DNA from: CAYJNO01 sp964371715 | Lineage (GTDB): Bacteria; Bacillota_I; Bacilli_A; Erysipelotrichales; Erysipelotrichaceae | Reading direction: 5' to 3' | Length of the DNA: 12,313 bases | Assembly: GCA_964371715.1 (NCBI GenBank) | Contig: CAYJNO010000042.1 | Span: 1-12,313, forward strand | In this document: in pieces, positions 1 to 9,200 of the stretch | Layout of the letters: each line of letters starts with the position of its first letter | Numbering within the stretch: position 1 is the stretch's first letter | Notes under the pieces: model-generated | The model's input: only the letters and a program-made list of their open reading frames with translations | Databases searched by the model: none | What the model was told of the DNA's origin: nothing | Made by a program: the position numbers and the translations under genes

Positions 1-75
1 GATAAGCTAAAGGTTTTTGATATGTTCCCACACACAGATCATGTTGAAACAGTAGCATTGTTAAAAAAAATATAA
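1..75 (+). CDS. rlmD: C-terminal end of 23S rRNA (uracil-C5)-methyltransferase, RlmD/RlmCD type (5' truncated by window)
   Basis: Only the last 24 codons are present, reading in frame 1 to TAA at 73-75, with a second stop (TGA) directly behind. The peptide contains DMFPHTDHVETVALL, which matches the conserved tail of the TrmA/RlmD family of SAM-dependent RNA uracil-5-methyltransferases (usual form DMFPHTxHVExVxLL). Members of this family methylate uridines in 23S rRNA using a catalytic cysteine and an iron-sulfur cluster in some subgroups; none of those residues lies in this fragment. In low-GC Firmicutes the equivalent protein can be dual-specific (RlmCD), so the exact site specificity cannot be told. 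The family call rests on one short but distinctive motif. The terminator at 80-130 follows directly, which agrees with this being the end of a transcription unit. Confidence 0.72.
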   Translation, partial: DKLKVFDMFPHTDHVETVALLKKI

Positions 76-79
76 TGAT

Positions 80-130
80 AAAAAATCTAATTTAAAAACT
101 TCAACTTAAAGTTTTCAATTAGATTTTTTT
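80..130 (+). terminator. Rho-independent terminator of the rlmD-like gene
   Basis: An outer 13-bp perfect stem (80-92 with 117-129) and an inner 7-bp stem (95-101 with 109-115) are separated by a small internal bulge and capped by a 7-base loop (102-108). The right arm runs into seven T residues at 124-130. It begins five bases after the stop codon. The left arm is preceded by A-runs, so it could also terminate on the minus strand, but no minus-strand gene points at it here. Confidence 0.85.
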
Positions 131-192
131 ATTTATAAAATTAATTATTAATTAATATTCAAATCATGCATATATGTAAATTTAAAATTAAG

Positions 193-201
193 TGATATAA
201 T
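193..201 (+). promoter_or_regulatory. Extended -10 promoter for the patatin/DUF3810 pair
   Basis: TGATATAAT at 193-201 combines a perfect TATAAT (196-201) with the TGn extension used by sigma-A promoters lacking a good -35. No convincing TTGACA-like box lies 16-18 bases upstream (the sequence there is TATGTA or ATGTAA). Transcription would start near 208, leaving a leader of about 20 bases before the ATG at 229 that includes the G-rich Shine-Dalgarno (GGGGGTG, 218-224). The rest of 131-192 is simple A/T sequence with no other recognisable signal. Confidence 0.6.
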
Positions 202-228
202 GAATTAATAATTTCATGGGGGTGAAAA

Positions 229-1074
229 ATGGCGGGATTAGTATTAGAAGGCGGATCTTTTAGATGTATTTTTACAGCTGGAATATTAGATGCATTATTA
301 GATAATGAAGTAGAATTTGAATATGTTATAGGAGTATCTGCTGGAATAACTAATGGGTTATCATACATTTCAAAACAAAAAGGTAGAAATCCTAGAGTTT
401 TATATAAATATCGTAATGATAAACGTTATTTTTCAAAACGTAATTTATTTAGGTATAAATCATTATTTGGTTTAGATTTTGTATTTGATGAATTACCTAA
501 TAAATTAGATGCTTTTGATTGGGAAACATACTTAAGTTTTAAAGGTAAAGTAAGAATAGGGGTAACTAATGCATTAACAGGTGAGTGTGAATATCTTGAT
601 GGAAAAAATATGTCTAAAACATGTGATTATTTAAAAGCTACATGTGCTATTCCATTATTTTTTCCTGTAGCAAAAATAGATAACAATCTATATTATGATG
701 GTGGATTGTCTGATTCAATTCCAATAAAAAAATCGATATTAGATGGAAATGAAAAAAATTTAATTATTATGACAAGACCTAAAGGTTATATGAAAAAAGA
801 AAGTAAGAAAACAAAGTTTATAGTAGAACTATTATTTAAAAATAAATATCCAGGTTTAATAAAATCATTGAATAATAGACATATCATGTATAATGAAACA
901 ATTAACTATATTAATGAAATATCAAGTAATAATGATAAAAAAACTATAGTGTTATATCCGCCCCTAAATATAAAGTCATTTGAAAGTAATGTAAATAAAT
1001 TAGAAGAAGTGTACAAAATAGGTTATGAGTTAGGAATTAATAATTTGGAATCAATTAAAGAATTATGTAAATAA
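229..1074 (+). CDS. Patatin-like phospholipase (RssA/YjjU-type acyl hydrolase)
   Basis: A 281-residue serine lipid acyl hydrolase of the bacterial patatin family, probably cytoplasmic or membrane-associated since no signal peptide is seen. The sequence shows the glycine-rich oxyanion-hole motif EGGSFR at residues 7-12, the nucleophile elbow GVSAG with Ser37, and the dyad motif DGG with Asp157. Together these form the Ser-Asp catalytic dyad. The C-terminal half (TRPKGY near 183-188, then a Lys-rich helical part) resembles the YjjU-like subgroup. The length is normal for that subgroup. The ATG at 229 is preceded by GGGGGTG with 4-5 bases of spacing, and the motifs begin almost at residue 1, so the start is firm. 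It is followed after 18 bases by the DUF3810 gene, suggesting co-transcription. The lipid substrate cannot be told from sequence, and a link to membrane phospholipid turnover is inference. Confidence 0.9.
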   Translation: MAGLVLEGGSFRCIFTAGILDALLDNEVEFEYVIGVSAGITNGLSYISKQKGRNPRVLYKYRNDKRYFSKRNLFRYKSLFGLDFVFDELPNKLDAFDWETYLSFKGKVRIGVTNALTGECEYLDGKNMSKTCDYLKATCAIPLFFPVAKIDNNLYYDGGLSDSIPIKKSILDGNEKNLIIMTRPKGYMKKESKKTKFIVELLFKNKYPGLIKSLNNRHIMYNETINYINEISSNNDKKTIVLYPPLNIKSFESNVNKLEEVYKIGYELGINNLESIKELCK

Positions 1075-1092
1075 TATGAAAGGAATTAATTA

Positions 1093-2169
1093 GTGAAAAA
1101 ATTACTTAATAATAACAAATATCTATATTTATTATTATTTTTTCCAATATCTATAATACTTATAGAAATAGCGAAACAGAACGAAGAACTAATTGAAATT
1201 TACTTTTCAAATTATTTTTATAATAGCTATTCAAAATTAATAGGTAATATGTTTGGTTATTTTCCATTTTCTGTAGGAGAATTACTTTTATATTTAACTA
1301 TTTTAATAATAATAATTCAAACATTAATTCATTTATATATGGCAATTAAAAATAAATCTATCATCTATATTATAAAATTAATATTTAAAATTTTATCTAT
1401 TAGTTCACTGGTTTACTTTCTATTTACAATCTCTTGTGGTTTAAATTACTACCGTACACCTATAAAGAATGATTATGAAAATTATGACTATTATTATAGC
1501 TCCAATCAATTAAAGGAACTATGTATTTATTTAATAAACGAAGCTGCTAAATATAGTGATAATGTTCAAAAAGAGTTAGAGGAGTTTAATTTTAATAAAT
1601 ATTCAGAAATAACACAAAATGATGTAATGATATATTTAAGCAAAAATAATATAAAATCAAAGGTAAATAGTGTCCCAAAAAAAATATTTCTTTCTGAATA
1701 TTTATCATACACAAATATTACAGGAGTATTTTTCCCTTTTACTTTTGAAGCAAATATTAATAGTGATGTATATCCAATGAGTGCTTCCTTTACTATGTTA
1801 CATGAACAAGTTCATCAAATTGGATATATGTTTGAAGATGAAGCAAATTTTCTTGCTTGGATGATTGGCAAAGATTCGACAAATGAATTAGTTCGTTATA
1901 GTGTCTATATGCAAGCATCAATTTATACAATGAATTCTTTATATAAAGTAGATAGTGAACTCTACAAAGAAGCATACTCATATTATAATGAGCAGCAAAA
2001 AGAAAACTTAGATTCTAATAATGAATATTGGGGAAAGTATGATGATAATGTAATCGAAAATACAGCAAATAATATTAATGATTATTACTTAAAATCAAAT
2101 GGGCAAAATCAAGGAGTAATAAGTTATAGTGAAGTAACACGATTGTTATTAGCAGAATATTATAGATAA
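1093..2169 (+). CDS. DUF3810-family membrane protein with HExxH metallopeptidase-like motif
   Basis: A 358-residue protein starting with GTG at 1093, placed by AAAGGA at 1079-1084 eight bases upstream. Three hydrophobic helices are visible (about residues 10-27, 61-85 and 96-114). The FPFSVGE segment precedes helix 2 and GLNYYR follows helix 3, both as in DUF3810 proteins. With Lys-rich ends inside, the long C-terminal part (121-358) lies outside the membrane. It contains HEQVH (His237, Glu238, His241) followed by FEDEANF (Glu248-Asp-Glu250), the pattern expected of a zinc-binding gluzincin-like site. This makes a membrane-anchored metallopeptidase plausible. DUF3810 has no well-established substrate, so function is inferred from the motif only. 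The 18-base gap behind the patatin gene and the absence of a promoter or terminator between them suggest one operon. No terminator follows; transcription may run into the reductase. Confidence 0.82.
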   Translation: MKKLLNNNKYLYLLLFFPISIILIEIAKQNEELIEIYFSNYFYNSYSKLIGNMFGYFPFSVGELLLYLTILIIIIQTLIHLYMAIKNKSIIYIIKLIFKILSISSLVYFLFTISCGLNYYRTPIKNDYENYDYYYSSNQLKELCIYLINEAAKYSDNVQKELEEFNFNKYSEITQNDVMIYLSKNNIKSKVNSVPKKIFLSEYLSYTNITGVFFPFTFEANINSDVYPMSASFTMLHEQVHQIGYMFEDEANFLAWMIGKDSTNELVRYSVYMQASIYTMNSLYKVDSELYKEAYSYYNEQQKENLDSNNEYWGKYDDNVIENTANNINDYYLKSNGQNQGVISYSEVTRLLLAEYYR

Positions 2170-2173
2170 TTAA

Positions 2174-2202
2174 TCGACAACAGGAAGTAATAAACATATA
2201 AT
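2174..2202 (+). promoter_or_regulatory. Sigma-A promoter of the aldo/keto reductase gene
   Basis: TCGACA at 2174-2179 matches five of six bases of the -35 consensus. It is separated by exactly 17 bases from a perfect TATAAT at 2197-2202. The predicted start near 2209 sits just before the GGAGG Shine-Dalgarno at 2211-2215, giving a very short leader. The box starts five bases after the upstream stop codon, so the reductase probably has its own transcription in addition to any read-through from the DUF3810 gene. Confidence 0.72.
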
Positions 2203-2222
2203 TAAAATATGGAGGAAATAAA

Positions 2223-3041
2223 ATGAATAATATTAAGTTAGATAATGGGATAAGTATGCCTAGTGTCGGATTGGGTGTATGGCAAGCAGCTCAAGGTGAA
2301 GCTACATATAACGCTGTTAAATGGGCACTAGAAGCAGGATATCGTCATATTGATGCTGCAATGATTTATCAAAATGAAGAGAGTGTAGGTAAAGCAATTG
2401 CAGATTGTAATGTAAATAGAGAAGATATTTTTGTTACAACAAAATGTTGGAATGAAGATATAAGACAAAAAAGAGTAGTTGCTGCATTTGAAGAAAGTCT
2501 TGAGAGATTAGGGTTAGAATATATAGACTTATACTTAATACACTGGCCTGCAACTGGATTTGAGGATGCGTGGTTAGAATTTGAAAAATTATATAATGAT
2601 AAAAGAGTTAAAGCAATAGGAGTATGTAATTGTAATATTCATCATTTCGAATCATTAATGAGTAAAGCAACGATTAAGCCGATGGTATGTCAAATGGAAA
2701 TACATCCATATTTCAACAATGATGAATTAGTTAAATTTTATCAAGAAAAAAACATAGTAGTACAAGCTTATAGTCCATTAGGATCTACAGGTGCTAAGGT
2801 TATTAATGATCCAATTATTTTAGAACTAGCAAATAAATATAATAAAACAGGTGCTCAAATTGTGCTAAAATGGAATATTCAAAGAAATATAGTAGTATTA
2901 CCAAAATCTGTAAATAAAGATCGTATTATTCAAAATTATCAATTAAATGACTTTGAAATCTCAAACGATGATATGGATTTAATAAATAAACTGAATAAAA
3001 ATGAAAGAGTAGGAGCTGATCCAGACAACTTCGATTTTTAA
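2223..3041 (+). CDS. Aldo/keto reductase (AKR superfamily)
   Basis: A 272-residue soluble NADPH-dependent oxidoreductase with the full-length (beta/alpha)8 AKR pattern. The catalytic tetrad is present at the expected spacing: Asp44 (HIDAAMIY), Tyr49, Lys74 (VTTKCW) and His107 (LIHWP). The N-terminal GLGVWQ segment, the GVCN motif around the middle of the barrel and the C-terminal LPKSVNKDRI motif, which contacts the 2'-phosphate of NADPH in relatives, are all recognisable. Length fits the bacterial 2,5-diketo-gluconate reductase/glyoxal reductase-like group. Enzymes of this group reduce small aldehydes and ketones, often in detoxification; the actual substrate cannot be assigned. The ATG at 2223 has an ideal GGAGG at 2211-2215. 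Flanked by its own promoter and terminator, it appears to be a monocistronic or partly independent unit. Confidence 0.93.
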   Translation: MNNIKLDNGISMPSVGLGVWQAAQGEATYNAVKWALEAGYRHIDAAMIYQNEESVGKAIADCNVNREDIFVTTKCWNEDIRQKRVVAAFEESLERLGLEYIDLYLIHWPATGFEDAWLEFEKLYNDKRVKAIGVCNCNIHHFESLMSKATIKPMVCQMEIHPYFNNDELVKFYQEKNIVVQAYSPLGSTGAKVINDPIILELANKYNKTGAQIVLKWNIQRNIVVLPKSVNKDRIIQNYQLNDFEISNDDMDLINKLNKNERVGADPDNFDF

Positions 3042-3046
3042 AAAAT

Positions 3047-3082
3047 AAATGAATCTCTAATTATAATTTAGGGATTCATTTT
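3047..3082 (+). terminator. Rho-independent terminator after the aldo/keto reductase
   Basis: A 14-bp stem (3047-3060 with 3068-3081) contains one T-G wobble (3056/3072) and closes on a 7-base loop. The right arm ends in TTTT and continues into AT-rich sequence (AATTTAATTTAAT). It begins five bases after the reductase stop. The T-tract is short, so termination may be incomplete, but position and symmetry support the call. It separates the reductase from the giant protease gene. Confidence 0.75.
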
Positions 3083-3117
3083 AATTTAATTTAATGTATA
3101 ATTTAGTAAATTTATAG

Positions 3118-3146
3118 TTTATTTAATTAGTGATTTATGGTAAAAT
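3118..3146 (+). promoter_or_regulatory. Tentative promoter for the giant protease gene
   Basis: TAAAAT at 3141-3146 is preceded by TGG (3138-3140), giving an extended -10. A weak -35 (TTTATT, 3118-3123) lies 17 bases upstream. A transcript from here would begin near 3153 and carry a leader of about 110 bases. A perfect TATAAT at 3232-3237 has no -35 partner and would leave almost no leader, so it is considered less likely. A second TGG-TAAAAA at 3155-3163 is another candidate. Confidence 0.4.
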
Positions 3147-3161
3147 ACTCATACTGGTAAA

Positions 3162-3210
3162 AATTACGTGTAATTAATCAGTTATTTTTTTGCCCAAAAC
3201 GTAGTTACAC
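3162..3210 (+). promoter_or_regulatory. Inverted repeats in the protease leader (possible operator or leader hairpin)
   Basis: Two overlapping symmetries are visible. AATTAC-GT-GTAATT at 3162-3175 is a compact DNA palindrome of the size bound by dimeric repressors. GTGTAATTA (3168-3176) can instead pair with TAGTTACAC (3202-3210) to give a 9-bp stem with one wobble and a 25-base loop holding a run of seven T's and GCCC. The two structures share bases, so they could be alternatives. No known riboswitch consensus is recognised. Function is unproven. Confidence 0.35.
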
Positions 3211-3251
3211 AAATGCAGAATTGAGCACAAATATAATTATACTTAGTAAAA

Positions 3252-3266
3252 TTGGAGATGAATATG
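3252..3266 (+). promoter_or_regulatory. Ribosome binding site deciding the protease start
   Basis: Four in-frame ATGs (3258, 3264, 3270, 3276) and a TTG (3252) crowd the start. The only Shine-Dalgarno-like run is TTGGAG at 3252-3257. This leaves six bases to the ATG at 3264, none to 3258 and twelve to 3270. The ATG at 3264 is therefore preferred. The upstream TTG overlaps the binding site itself and cannot be the start. Confidence 0.7.
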
Positions 3267-6200
3267 TATATGAAGATGAACATTAAAAATATTTTAAAAA
3301 TAGTTACAATTACTTTGTTAGTTTCGCTAAATTTAAATATTATAATAGAAGCACATAATGATAATGAAGTTAAAGAAAATGATATTGTAGAGATAGTCGT
3401 AAAAATTGAGGATGACTATATTAAGGATAATACTGCATACTTATCAGGTGATATCATTTATGATGATGATATCTTTTTATTGTCCTTAGAAAATGATATT
3501 GAAACATCAAGTAATATAAGTGAATTTAATCTAAATAATAATAGTTTTATCTTGTATATAGATTCAAGTATAAATAATGAATCATATTTAAAGTTTACTT
3601 TTATAGTACAAGAAGATGTTAAAGTGAATGTAGAAAGTATTAAGTTTGAAAATTTAGAATTATTATATAATGATGAATTAATTGAACTCAATGATTTGAA
3701 TTATGAAATAGCAATTGTGGAGAATCAATCTTCTATAGAGTTAAATAATGACTCATTAACTTTAGAAGAAGACATTAATGTTGATACACTAAAAAATTAT
3801 CAAATAGATATTATTTTCTTTGTAGCAATCTTTTTAATTATTTTGGGATTTATTGTTTTTGGTATCAGCTTAAAATCTAAAAACAAGAAAATGAAATTTG
3901 TAATTTCATTAGTATTAATAATTATTGGTATTATATTATTAATGACTAATAATACAAATTCTAAAAATTATGATATTAATGATGATGGCATAATTGATCA
4001 AAGTGATATTGAAGACTTAAAAGAGCAAATTTTATTAGAAGACAAAATTGAAATTGAATTTGATCAAAGTATATTTGGCGATGTCAATAATGATGGTGAA
4101 GTAAATTTAGAAGACTTAAGTGAATTAGAAGATGTAATTGAAAAAAATGATGACATAATTAGTGAAGAAGAAAAGATATTCCGAGCAACAATTGTAAATG
4201 AATTTAGTGTATTTGAACAAAATGAAGACGTGTGTTTTGAATTACATCTAGAAAATAATAAAGCATCAATTAAAGAAATTTATGTAAATGGAATTGCAAG
4301 AGCATTTTATTTTGATGCTAGTACAAATAATTATTTAATTAAATTAGATAAATTCGATGAACCAGGAGTAATAGATTTAACAATAGATAAGATTATTTTA
4401 GAAAATGGGGATATATTTGAAAATCAAGGAACATTACAAATAGATATATTAAAGAAAGAGGTAGAACTTAACTCACTTGATATTACATTTGATGAAATGA
4501 CAATAAGTTCTGGAATTTCATTTGAAATAGAGAATATTGATAATATTGAATATATATTTTCTGTAGTAAATGTATATGAAGAAGAAGAATTAATACATAC
4601 TCAAGATAAAGTAGAAAAAAATAACTTAGTGAATGTAGATGTAAAATACAATACTGAATATAAAGTAGAAATTATTCTAGAATATAATATTTCTAATACA
4701 AATAATTTAAAAAATGATGATATTAGTGGATCTTATAATCGTAGAGTTGTATATTCATATATTTATCGCATATTAGAAGATGGATATGGTGAGGTAGAGT
4801 TATCTACACCAGAAGAAGGATTTGATAATTTAGATAAGATTGTATTAAAAGATGTAAATGTTTTAAATTTAGAAAATGAAGAAACAGAAGTTCTTGAAGC
4901 AAATGAAGATTATATATTAGAAGTTGTTTTAAATGTAGTAGGAAAAGATAATCCAAAAGAGATAGAGATAAACGGAATTTATTATCCTGTAATATATGAT
5001 GATTCAAAAGATATTTATAATGAATATAATAATTCATATGATAAATACTATTACGTTTTAATGGGTGGTTTTATTGAACAGGGAATAAATAGCATTGAAA
5101 TAACAAGTGTTAAGCAAGAATCTTTATTAGAAAAAGATGTTGTCTTTAAAGATTCAGTGAAAGTAATAAAACAAAAACCTGCTATCGAAATTGTAAATCA
5201 AGAAATTAATGACAATATGTTAGAAATTAAACTAGAAACAATAGATAATTATGATGCAATTGAAGAAGTTAAAATATATATTTATGATGGAGATACAATT
5301 ATTGACGAAATTATTGTAGATGAAACTTTAGAAGTAAGTATAAATACAGAAGGACTTATCGCCAAGGAGTATATATATAAAGTAGATGTTAGCTATAAAA
5401 TTGATGATGACACTATTACAAGTGAAGTAATGCTAAAAGAAACATTTGATGTTGAACCACAAATTGAAGAATTAACTTTCTTTAGTAATAAAATTATCGT
5501 TGAAAAAAGTGATATATTAGATTTAACTTTTAACGTTGTGACAAATGTCGAGCAAAATATTAAAGGATTTGTAATTAATAATGTAATTATCGATGCAATA
5601 AAAAATGAAGATGGAAGTTATAGTGGTCAATTAGAACTGACAAATTTAAGTTCAGGAATTTTAGATCTAAGTTTATCTAAATTAATTTTTGAAGATAATT
5701 CTATTTTAGATACAAATAGTAATACTGCTATAGAAGTATTAAAAGATGACATAACAATTAGCGAAGTAATAATTAATGAAAATATTGATAAAAAAACAAT
5801 AAATTTATCATTTGAATTATTTGATAATGATGATGCTTTTAGCACTGCTAACCTAATTGTAGAAGATGAAGATGGGAATGTTAGAACATTTGAAGTAAAT
5901 AAAGGATTAAATAATGTTGAACTTAGTGTTGAAATAAATGAAATTTATAATGCTAAAATTAATGTTACATATCATCGTGAAATGGATGATATTAACCAAA
6001 TTGATAAAAGCTTGTATACTCATGATTTAGGCATTATTATAAATTACGATTTTACTTTCACAGATGCAAAAATCCTAAATTCATTAAATGAACAAACAAA
6101 TTATATAAATAAAAATGAAGATTATAAAATTGTTTTTACTAGTACAAATTTATCAACTTATAAACCGTCTATTATTACAATTAACGATATTGAATATGAT

Positions 6201-9200
6201 GTTATTAAAGAGATTGGTGATAATATTTATTCTGTTACTTTTAATGCTGGTGATACTGTAGGTTTAGTTGAATATAATTTATCAAAAGTAACATTGGAGA
6301 ACAATCATGAAGAAATTATTGATGTTGATCTTAAACTAGAAGTATTGAAGTCAAAGGCTATTGTTGAAACTTTTAAATATCAACGGTTAGAAAATTCAAA
6401 TATATTTGTTGAATTTGAAGTTGATAATAATGAAGCAGTTATTAATTATCAAGTGAGTGTTAGTGATGAATTTGGAGAAATCTATTCAAATAATTTAATT
6501 GATAAAACGACTCCAAACTTCACTTTCACACCTACTGCTAGTGATAAATATTACATTACAATAAAAGCATTATATGATTTAGATAGTAACGAAATAGAGC
6601 TAGAAGCTAATGAAAGTGAAGAAATCATCCTAGAAAAAGAACTTAATTTATTTCAAACATTCATCGAAGTAAAAGATTTAAAAGAAATAAGTGTTTATTA
6701 TCATGATGGTGAAAACACTATGTTACAAGAAGAAATTTTAGTTGATGAATTAAATGACACAAATTATTTTGTAAAAATTGTTGATGGTAATAATCAACAA
6801 CGATATGCAGATATAATAGGACATAGTATAATAGATAACACATTATACTTAAAGCTTGATATTGATGATAGTATCACTCATAATGGATCAACAAAAGAAG
6901 ATGGTACTTTAATACGTTATGGTACAATAATTGATAATAGAGTTAAAAATTTAAATTTTGAATTATTTATTAAAGAAATAAAAACCAATTTAAATGGAAC
7001 AATTACACTTACTCAAGACATAGATGCTAGTGAATATGATTTGACTACAGATACTTATATAACAGAAAACTTTAGTGGTGTTATAGAAGGGAATGGTTTT
7101 ACTATTTCAAATTTAACAAAACCATTATTTAATACTTTAGAAAATGCAACTATTAGTAATCTAGGTATTAAAAATTCTAATGTCACTGGAAAATCAATTA
7201 TAAGTGCTAACGCACTACAAGTGGTTAATATTGAAAATGTACATGTATTAGATTCAGCTCTTGTTTCTGATAGTACTCATTCAGGTACTTTTGTCGGGGA
7301 AGGCAAAGCAGGTTCGAGCATCAATATTAGTAAATCATCGATAAGTAATACTAGCTTAGATGTTACAAGATTCTCTGGTGGCTTAATAGGGAGAAACTAT
7401 GGATCTTTAGTTGTTGAAGACAGTTATTTTGAAGGTACACTTTTAACTGATTCCAATGCAAATGGTGGTGTTGCAGGTGAATTTAGTGGAAATGTAAGAT
7501 TAGAAAATATATATGTAGACTTCAATTTAATAAGCACTTCTGGAAGTTTATTTAAAGGTGGAATAGCTGGTTATAGTTCAAAAAATAATGTTAATATTAT
7601 AAATTCTATTTCATTAGCAAATGGAGAAGATGCTAATCAAGGGTTTAGATTTACAGGTAATGGAGCTATTACTATTAATAACTCTTATGCACTAAGTGAT
7701 AGCAATTTAGCAGATAATAAAGAAGCTGGTTTAAGTTATATATCAAGAAATGAAATTAATAGGGACTTTATTGAAAATACTTTAAATTTTGATCCAGTTA
7801 CTTGGGATTTAGACAATATGGATGAAAATGGACAAATGCCTACTTTGCAAGGTTTAAATACAACAATGCAAGTAAGTAAAGAAACAGATTTATATATTCC
7901 AAATTATGATGTAACTGCTTCTTTATCTAACTATAATATGAATTATGAAGTTGCATATCATAATATGAATGTATTAGCACCACAATTAAATATTGAATCA
8001 ATGGTTAATAATGGTAATTTATTAAATGAATCACATATTTTAAATGAAGTTTTAATTGAAAATATATATCCTATAAATAGTGATAATAAGTTAGTTGTAG
8101 GTTTAAATGAAGATACTAAGAATACAATTTCTAAAATTAGAATTGTATTTGTTGATGGGACAATACAGGATTATAATTTAATCTATGAAGAACAATTAGA
8201 TAATGTTCCATTATATCGAGTAGAAGGATTAAATATTTTGTATACTTATCCAAAATTGATTTTTAATAATAAACATGAAATCTTTAATACTGTGTTAGAA
8301 ACGATTCATACTTATAACTACATGGAAGATATAAGTAGTGTTACAGATGAAGTTGAAACTAGAATTTATTCTGAATACTATGATGATTATTTCTACACGG
8401 AGATTGAAGAAAAATTATTAAATATTTTTGAAACAATGCCAAGTTATACTCTAGCTGGGAATAGTGATAAAATAGCTGATAAGATATTAGAAGATTTATT
8501 AAGTGGAGATAGATTAAAAGAAATCTTATATGCTGCAAATTATTATGATCGTTTCTACCATTTTGATATAGGCGTATCAGATGATTTTGTTGATGTATTA
8601 TTCTATGAAAGTGATATTTATTCACCTAATGAATATTCATCAGCTTCATTAATCAATGATGTTTTAAATCAATCAGTGGAGCTTAGAAAATCACAAAATT
8701 CTAATAATTTTTATGCAACAGTTCTAAGTCCAATATATGATTTAACATTATCAGAAATGTTGGCAGAAAACATTCGAATCTTAGCATTAAATGATAACCC
8801 TAGTGATTGGTTTAGTGAAGAGTTTACTGGGATTTTAGAAGAACCTGCACCATATAGTGAATTATTAAGTGATGTTAAATATAGAGCATGGGAACATTTG
8901 GAACATAGAAATCAAATGTTATTACCAATTTTAAGTATGCCTGGTGATTCTCAAGATGATTTATATATAATTTCTTCACCAACAATGCTTTCAATTGGAA
9001 GTTTAAATAGATATAAAAATTATGTTAATGATGGAAAAGATGGTGTTTTACCAATGATTGAAAAATATGCGATGATGATACTGAATTTTTATGAAACTTC
9101 AGCAACTTATCAACCTAATTCATTTTATTGGCTAGATAAATTAACACACTTTCAATATGATACAAGACTTAACTTCCCAGAAGGTGCACCAACACCAGGT

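Noticed and set aside
159..368. Minus-strand ORF over the patatin gene start
   Set aside because: It is antisense to the conserved patatin motifs, lacks a ribosome binding site and has a low-complexity translation. The other short minus-strand ORFs inside the protease and DUF3810 genes are rejected for the same reasons.
3232..3237. TATAAT as the -10 of the protease promoter
   Set aside because: No acceptable -35 lies 16-18 bases upstream and no TG extension is present. In such AT-rich DNA this hexamer arises often by chance.
3153..3251. Riboswitch or other known structured RNA in the protease leader
   Set aside because: Beyond the short hairpin at 3168-3210 I see none of the conserved blocks of riboswitch classes I know, such as c-di-GMP, preQ1, SAM or T-box.
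3252..3254. TTG at 3252 as the protease start
   Set aside because: The TTG is part of the only Shine-Dalgarno-like sequence (TTGGAG). The ATG at 3264 has correct spacing and gives a proper signal peptide.
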